Source: Acidobacteriota bacterium
Lineage (GTDB): Bacteria; Acidobacteriota; Blastocatellia; Pyrinomonadales; Pyrinomonadaceae
DNA: 10,466 nt
NCBI GenBank assembly: GCA_003222855.1
Contig: QHXH01000408.1
Location: 1-10,466 of the forward strand
Reading direction: 5' to 3'
Under the pieces are notes generated by a model that was given only the letters and a program-made list of their open reading frames with translations, was not told the DNA's origin and ran no database searches. Shown in pieces: positions 6,677 to 10,466 of this stretch (position 1 is its first letter; every line of letters begins with the position of its first letter). Both the position numbers and the translations under genes were made by a program.

Positions 6677-7202
6677 AAGCGGACAAACTCGACAGGGCGA
6701 CGAGCTGCCCGGAACCACGCTCAACCATCTCCGGCAAGACGGCAGCAACGCTGTTCACGGCCCCCATGACATTTACATTCAGAACTCTTGCTACCTCTTC
6801 CGGATCAAGCTCCGTCGCGTCTGTCGTGGCGCCAATGCCGGCGTTGGCGATTAGGACATCTATCCTGCCGAACTCGTCCCGCAGCCGATCGGCGGCGGTG
6901 CGCACACTCTTGGCGTCGCGCACATCCGCGGCCAAAGCCATGGTTCGCTGCGAACCCGCTTTGCTGCCGCTATCAGTTTCGCGCCGAATCTGGTCCACCA
7001 CTTCCAACAGACGAGGCGACGGCTCCATAGCAGTTCGCGACAATAGGGCCGCACTTCCGGCCACAGCAGCGAGTTGACTGCTCTCGACGCCTCGAGCTAA
7101 TAGGCCAAGATTTGCACCGCGCCGGGCCAACTCTAGCGCCAGACCCCGGCCAATTCCGGACGATGCACCAGTTATAAGGACTACTTTGTTGGACCAATCC
7201 AT
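6669..7202 (-). pseudogene. short-chain dehydrogenase, N-terminal fragment lacking the catalytic Tyr/Lys
   Basis: This is the N-terminal Rossmann half of a classical SDR, with the NAD(P) motif TGASSGIG (11-18), NAG (in LIANAGIG) and LNVNVMG. It proceeds to the catalytic-serine strand (LVALSSLSA), then runs into T8 and stops at 6669. The intact copy next door continues here with 19 residues that include YCASK, the catalytic Tyr-x3-Lys; these are absent, a net loss of about 56 nt that also shifts the frame. Restoring the frame alone would therefore not restore an enzyme. I prefer ATG 7200-7202 over the adjacent GTG 7203-7205 because it aligns with the paralogue start. The first 37 residues match the neighbour at 31 positions. 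A stretch 31 residues longer than in the neighbour (from GVESSQLAAV to GSKAGSQRT) lies between the second strand region and ALAADV. Confidence 0.87.
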
Positions 7203-7205
7203 CAC

Positions 7206-7409
7206 AGTGACTGCCCGAGCAATATTTCTTCACTTCCGCTCGAGCACGGGGCAATATCTCTCAGCTACAACTATCCGCGCAGAGTACACCGTTGAGGATA
7301 TAAATAAAAGGCTTTGGAATTTTACTGTTGGAAAGAGAAAAAATAACCGGTCGAAACTAAGGCTTTACTCGTGGAACCAGACAAGGAGAGGAACATCTAA
7401 TAAGATGCT
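7206..7409. other. AT-richer spacer between the two SDR copies
   Basis: This gap of about 200 nt is visibly richer in A/T than its surroundings (for example GATATAAATAAAAGG near 7297-7311 and AAAGAGAAAAAATAA near 7333-7347). It probably carried the promoter region of the downstream SDR copy. I see no convincing -35/-10 pair, no hairpin and no reading frame with recognisable homology. Confidence 0.4.
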
Positions 7410-8174
7410 TCATCCGCGAAAGGAATTCCGCGCCGCAATCCAATCGTACATTGGAATCGGAAGTAATTTGCAGGCGCGCGCAATTGTCGCCAACTGCCAT
7501 GGAAACGAGTATCCCTTTTTTCGTTTCTCGATTGCCCTAACTATCTTCTGTACTGCCTGATCGACTTCCATAATATATGGCGTGCGGATAATGTTCGTGA
7601 TGAGAGGCGTCTTGACGAATCCGGGATAAATGATCGTCACATCCACTCCCGAGCCTTTTAAGTCGATCCGTAAAGCCTCAAAGAAGCTCGAGATCGCGGC
7701 CTTGCTCGCGCAGTACGCGGCGGACTTTGGCAATCCACGATAAGCGGCCAGACTCGAATTCACAACCAGGTGGCCATTGCCTTGATCAACCATCTGCCGC
7801 AGGACGGCAGAAACGCTGTTCACCACGCCAATCACATTTACGTTAATCAATTGAGCAATTTTCTTTTCGCATAAATCCGGGACAAACGTGTTGACGCTGA
7901 TTCCGGCGTTAGCAATTAGCAAGTCGATTGGTCCAAACTCTCGACGCAATTTATAAGCGGCCGCGCGCATCGCATCGGCATCGGTGACGTCAGCCGGCAA
8001 CGCCAGGGCGCGGCCGCCTGCTTCGCAAATATGATCAACAGTTTCTGCCAGCAAGTTCCGGCGCCGCGCGAGCAATCCAACCGATGCGCCACGTCGCGCC
8101 AGCTCGACTGCTAATCCACGGCCGATGCCGGATGAGGCGCCGGTAACCAGAACAACTTTATTACGCCTATCCAT
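7410..8174 (-). CDS. classical short-chain dehydrogenase/reductase (SDR family), intact
   Basis: This 254-residue protein has the full classical SDR set: cofactor glycine motif TGASSGIG (11-18), NAG (89-91), the active-site tetrad asparagine in NVNVIG (N113), the serine pair in VNSSLAAY (140-141), and YCASK giving catalytic Y154 and K158. A YPGFVKTP segment follows. The early strand ends in LLARRR (35-39); the arginines there suggest, but do not prove, NADP(H) preference. It is predicted to be a soluble NAD(P)-dependent oxidoreductase acting on a hydroxyl or carbonyl group; the substrate cannot be read from sequence. The ATG at 8172-8174 is the natural start, 9 residues before the first motif strand ends; no strong Shine-Dalgarno sequence is seen. 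A decayed tandem paralogue lies 204 nt downstream. It is separated from rnj by 221 nt, so it may have its own promoter, but none is convincing. Confidence 0.94.
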   Translation of the reverse strand: MDRRNKVVLVTGASSGIGRGLAVELARRGASVGLLARRRNLLAETVDHICEAGGRALALPADVTDADAMRAAAYKLRREFGPIDLLIANAGISVNTFVPDLCEKKIAQLINVNVIGVVNSVSAVLRQMVDQGNGHLVVNSSLAAYRGLPKSAAYCASKAAISSFFEALRIDLKGSGVDVTIIYPGFVKTPLITNIIRTPYIMEVDQAVQKIVRAIEKRKKGYSFPWQLATIARACKLLPIPMYDWIAARNSFRG

Positions 8175-8395
8175 TTGAGGTGCTTACCGCCTTGGGGGCG
8201 GCGATCGTTTTTGAGTGATTCAGTCCTTGAGATTGATTTGATGAGGCTAACTCAAGCGATGAAGGCGGAGGGGGCAACGACCAACATCAATCTCAGAATA
8301 CAACAAAGATTCGCGCGTGTGCGACAGAATCTTAGCTATGGATGTTTTTATCCGCGCACGAAAAGAGATTGCTCGCGCGTTCGAGAATCTGGCGC

Positions 8396-10057
8396 TTAGA
8401 TTTTTTGGATGACCGGAGTGATAACGGGGCGTGAGCCGGTCTGGGTTTGAATAAATCGTTTGAGCTCGAGGCGCAAGTATTCTTTGAGCAACGTATCGTC
8501 GGCGAGTTGCACCGGCGACGCCTTGGAAAACGAATCGGCGATCACGGCCTGCGCGGACTTGATAAATCCGTTGGTGCCATCGATTCCGCGCACGCCATGA
8601 GCGATAATCCGCGGCGCAGTTTCCAATTCGCCACTTGCGCTATTAACCGTCACCACCAGCGTTACGATGCCTTCGTACGCCATCTTCTTTCGCTCGCGGA
8701 CGGTTTCGTATTCAATCTCCTCAAAGCCCGTATCGTCGATGAACGTACGCTTCACTTCCCGCCGATCCACGACCGCCGCGCGCTCGCCGTCGAACTCGAG
8801 CACGTCGCCGTTTTCGATCAGGATGATTCGCTCTTCGGGAATGTCGAGGTGGTTCTTCACAAACTCTTTGTGACGAAACAGCATGCGGTACTCGCCGTGA
8901 ATCGGCACGACGAATTTCGGGCGTACTGCTTCCGTCATGATGCGAATGTCTTCCTGCGAAGCATGGCCGCTGACATGAATCAAGCGGCGTTTTTCTTCGA
9001 TGATATTCGCGCCCTTCTTATATATGAAACCAATGAGTTTGGAGATCGCGCGTTCGTTGCCGGGAATGATGCGCGCAGAGAGCACCACTGTATCGCCTTC
9101 TTCGATCGTCAGTCCCTTGTAGATCTGGGTAGCCATTTGATAAAGCGCCGCGCGCGGCTCGGCTTGTGAGCCGGTCACGAGAAAGACGACCTCATGATCC
9201 GCCATCAGCTTCGTGTCGTTGATGCTGACGAGCATTCCATCATGAATATCGAGATAGCCAAGGCGATCGGCAATCTCAACATTCTTCTGCATCGATCGAC
9301 CCAGCACACATACCTTTCGATCGAATTGCTGGGCCACATCCAAAACGATTTGCAGGCGATGAATCGAAGAAGCAAACGCCGCCACGATAATGCGTCCTTT
9401 TGCTTCGGCAAAGATTTCTTCAAACGCCGGAATCACGGCGCGTTCTGATGGCGTGCGGCCGGGAACCGTGGCGTTGGTCGAATCAGACAGCAACGCCAGA
9501 ACTCCGTCTTGACCGTAGCGGCGAAGGGTTCTCAGGTCTATCGGTTCCCCGATGACCGGCGTCTCATCAACTTTATAATCGCCGGTGTGAATTATTGTGC
9601 CGACGGGCGTCTTGATGGCGAGATGAAAACAATCAATTAACGAATGCGAAGCGCGAATGAATTCAATCGTGAACGATCCGAGAGTGACGACGTCGCGTGG
9701 CTCAACCCGATGCAACAGCACATCACCTAAGAGTCCGTGTTCATCCAACTTGCTCTCGGCTAATCCCAGCGTGAAGTGTGATGCATAAACCGGAACGTTG
9801 ATCTTCTTCAGCAGGTAAGGCAGAGCGCCCAGATGATCTTCATGACCGTGGGTGAGAATGATTGCCGTAATCTCTTCGCGGTATTGCTCGAGAATTTCGA
9901 AATCGGGGATGCAGACATCGACGCCATAGACGCTCTCTTCGGGAAAACCCATGCCACAATCTAGGACGAGCATCTCGTCGCCATAACGCATGAGCGTGCA
10001 GTTCATCCCAAACTCGCCGATGCCGCCGAGGGGAATAATTTCTAGGACGTTAGCCAC
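8396..10057 (-). CDS. rnj: ribonuclease J
   Basis: This 553-residue metallo-beta-lactamase/beta-CASP enzyme has the length normal for RNase J, which combines endonuclease and 5'-3' exonuclease activity in mRNA decay and rRNA maturation in the cytoplasm. Visible motifs in order are PLGGIGEFGMN (9-19), the zinc motif THGHEDH (69-75), SHS (137-139), HTGDYK (157-162), LSDSTN (190-195), the beta-CASP signature VTGSQAEPRAAL (294-305), HVSGHASQED (361-370) with the late histidine, and PIHGEYRMLF (385-394). The C-terminal domain follows (EGIVTLVVTVN and on). The start is GTG at 10055-10057: MANVLEIIPLGGIGE aligns with family N-termini and no in-frame ATG upstream fits. A strong extended -10 sits about 40 nt upstream. 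It is the first gene of the minus-strand run. No catalytic residue is missing. Confidence 0.97.
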   Translation of the reverse strand: MANVLEIIPLGGIGEFGMNCTLMRYGDEMLVLDCGMGFPEESVYGVDVCIPDFEILEQYREEITAIILTHGHEDHLGALPYLLKKINVPVYASHFTLGLAESKLDEHGLLGDVLLHRVEPRDVVTLGSFTIEFIRASHSLIDCFHLAIKTPVGTIIHTGDYKVDETPVIGEPIDLRTLRRYGQDGVLALLSDSTNATVPGRTPSERAVIPAFEEIFAEAKGRIIVAAFASSIHRLQIVLDVAQQFDRKVCVLGRSMQKNVEIADRLGYLDIHDGMLVSINDTKLMADHEVVFLVTGSQAEPRAALYQMATQIYKGLTIEEGDTVVLSARIIPGNERAISKLIGFIYKKGANIIEEKRRLIHVSGHASQEDIRIMTEAVRPKFVVPIHGEYRMLFRHKEFVKNHLDIPEERIILIENGDVLEFDGERAAVVDRREVKRTFIDDTGFEEIEYETVRERKKMAYEGIVTLVVTVNSASGELETAPRIIAHGVRGIDGTNGFIKSAQAVIADSFSKASPVQLADDTLLKEYLRLELKRFIQTQTGSRPVITPVIQKI

Positions 10058-10094
10058 TTATGATTGTTGCTCGACTCTCTGGACGGGGTAGTTG

Positions 10095-10125
10095 AGTATA
10101 GCATGCATACGTCGTCAAAATGACG
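10095..10125 (-). promoter_or_regulatory. predicted rnj promoter with palindromic operator-like site
   Basis: On the minus strand, TGCTATACT gives an extended -10 (TATACT at 10100-10095), predicting a start near 10088 and a leader of about 30 nt. No good -35 hexamer lies 16-18 nt upstream. Instead there is a perfect palindrome, CGTCA-AAA-TGACG (10113-10125), in the -35 zone, a typical place for a regulator to bind. This is inference from sequence only. Confidence 0.4.
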
Positions 10126-10163
10126 CGAGCAAATTCCTCGTTCAATTGTGAGGGTGGAGGCGG

Positions 10164-10192
10164 TTGCGCGATTATGGGTCCAAGCGTAGCAT
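10164..10192 (+). promoter_or_regulatory. weak candidate promoter for the divergent ATPase fragment
   Basis: TTGCGC (10164-10169) and TAGCAT (10187-10192) are separated by exactly 17 nt, upstream of the plus-strand ATPase start at 10233. Matches to consensus are only 3/6 and 4/6, so this is a suggestion rather than a call. Confidence 0.18.
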
Positions 10193-10232
10193 TCGAACCA
10201 AGTAATGCAATAGCTCGCGCGGAAAAGTCTGA

Positions 10233-10397
10233 ATGCTTACGAAGCTTATACTTCGGAACTTTAGAGGGTTCGAGAATCATGAACTACCTCTGCGAGAAAC
10301 GACAGTCATTGTTGGACGTAATAATGCTGGCAAGTCAACGGTTGTCGAAGCTTTACGCCTCGCGGCCGACGGCCCAGGAATTGATCACCTCCACTAA
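10233..10397 (+). pseudogene. AAA/RecF/OLD-type ATPase, N-terminal fragment with early stop
   Basis: Reading from ATG 10233 gives MLTKLILRNFRGFENHELPL, then TTVIVGRNNAGKSTVVEALR, ending at TAA 10395-10397 after 54 codons. The opening strand pattern plus Walker A GRNNAGKST (28-36) is the standard N-terminus of SMC/RecF/OLD-like ATPases, found in DNA repair proteins and in many phage-defence nucleases. GGAAAAG (10221-10227) is a plausible ribosome binding site 5 nt upstream. Normal members continue for several hundred residues, so this is either truncated or frame-shifted. A +1 frame is open from 10279 to the window end (TAQELITSTNQALKERHKT and on), but I do not recognise it as ATPase sequence. 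It is divergent from rnj. The family assignment beyond 'ABC-type AAA ATPase' is not possible from this fragment. Confidence 0.7.
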
Positions 10398-10466
10398 TCA
10401 AGCTCTGAAGGAGCGGCATAAAACCTCGACAATCCAATGCGGACGAATGATTTCGCGCCTTCAGCG

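Noticed and set aside
6669..6681. Programmed frameshifting at the T8 run of the second SDR
   Set aside because: A slip at T8 would join the two frames, but the joined protein still lacks the catalytic Tyr and Lys, so a programmed event would give an inactive enzyme; decay is the simpler reading.
8228..8295. 10-bp inverted repeat TGAGATTGAT (8228-8237 and 8286-8295) between rnj and the SDR gene
   Set aside because: Short arms with a 48-nt loop and no U-tract; could arise by chance, and it does not match either repeat family in the window.
8175..8399. 74-codon plus-strand frame in the rnj-SDR gap
   Set aside because: No homology, no ribosome site and coding-unlike composition; the gap is better described as non-coding.
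8447..9169. 240-codon plus-strand open frame opposite rnj
   Set aside because: Antisense to well-conserved RNase J sequence, with no motif and no upstream ribosome site; a coding shadow.
10050..10280. 76-codon minus-strand frame overlapping the rnj start and the ATPase start
   Set aside because: It overlaps the convincing Walker A-encoding frame and the rnj promoter, and its sequence has no recognisable feature.

Overview
The window is about 55% G+C by eye and densely coding. Every clearly recognised gene lies on the minus strand, except a short ATPase fragment at the right edge. The content points to a Gram-negative bacterium: an LptC/LptA-type lipopolysaccharide transport gene beside uppP, recJ, trpB and RNase J. 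My inference is Acidobacteriota (Blastocatellia/Pyrinomonadales-like), based on the very long OstA-repeat Lpt protein, the presence of RNase J, and intergenic GAGTT hairpin repeats that look familiar from that group. I cannot confirm the taxon without a search.

Reading in the direction of transcription (right to left), the layout is: rnj (RNase J, intact) from a plausible extended -10 promoter; an intact classical SDR oxidoreductase; a second, decayed SDR copy; uppP (lacks its last membrane helix); recJ (intact); lptC and lptA-like reading frames that look like one long gene split by a frameshift; and trpB, split by an internal deletion and running off the left edge. Divergent from rnj, on the plus strand, is the N-terminus of an AAA/RecF/OLD-type ATPase with a perfect Walker A motif and an early stop.

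The main functions are housekeeping: RNA turnover (RNase J), DNA repair (RecJ), envelope lipid-carrier recycling (UppP), LPS transport (LptC/LptA) and tryptophan synthesis (TrpB). Four junctions, trpB/lptA, lptC/recJ, recJ/uppP and uppP/SDR, each hold a long inverted repeat. Two of these are pairs of a 19-nt REP-like half-element (GAGTT head, 5-bp stem, TTTA/TTCA loop) whose stems differ in sequence but keep pairing. The other two are AT-rich and of a different type.

The most striking property is the number of broken genes: trpB, lptC/A, one SDR, uppP and the ATPase are all interrupted or shortened within 10.5 kb, while recJ, rnj and one SDR are intact. This is either real gene decay or an assembly/sequencing problem, and the raw reads should decide. 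I see no CRISPR array, tRNA, rRNA, insertion sequence or convincing new multi-gene system.
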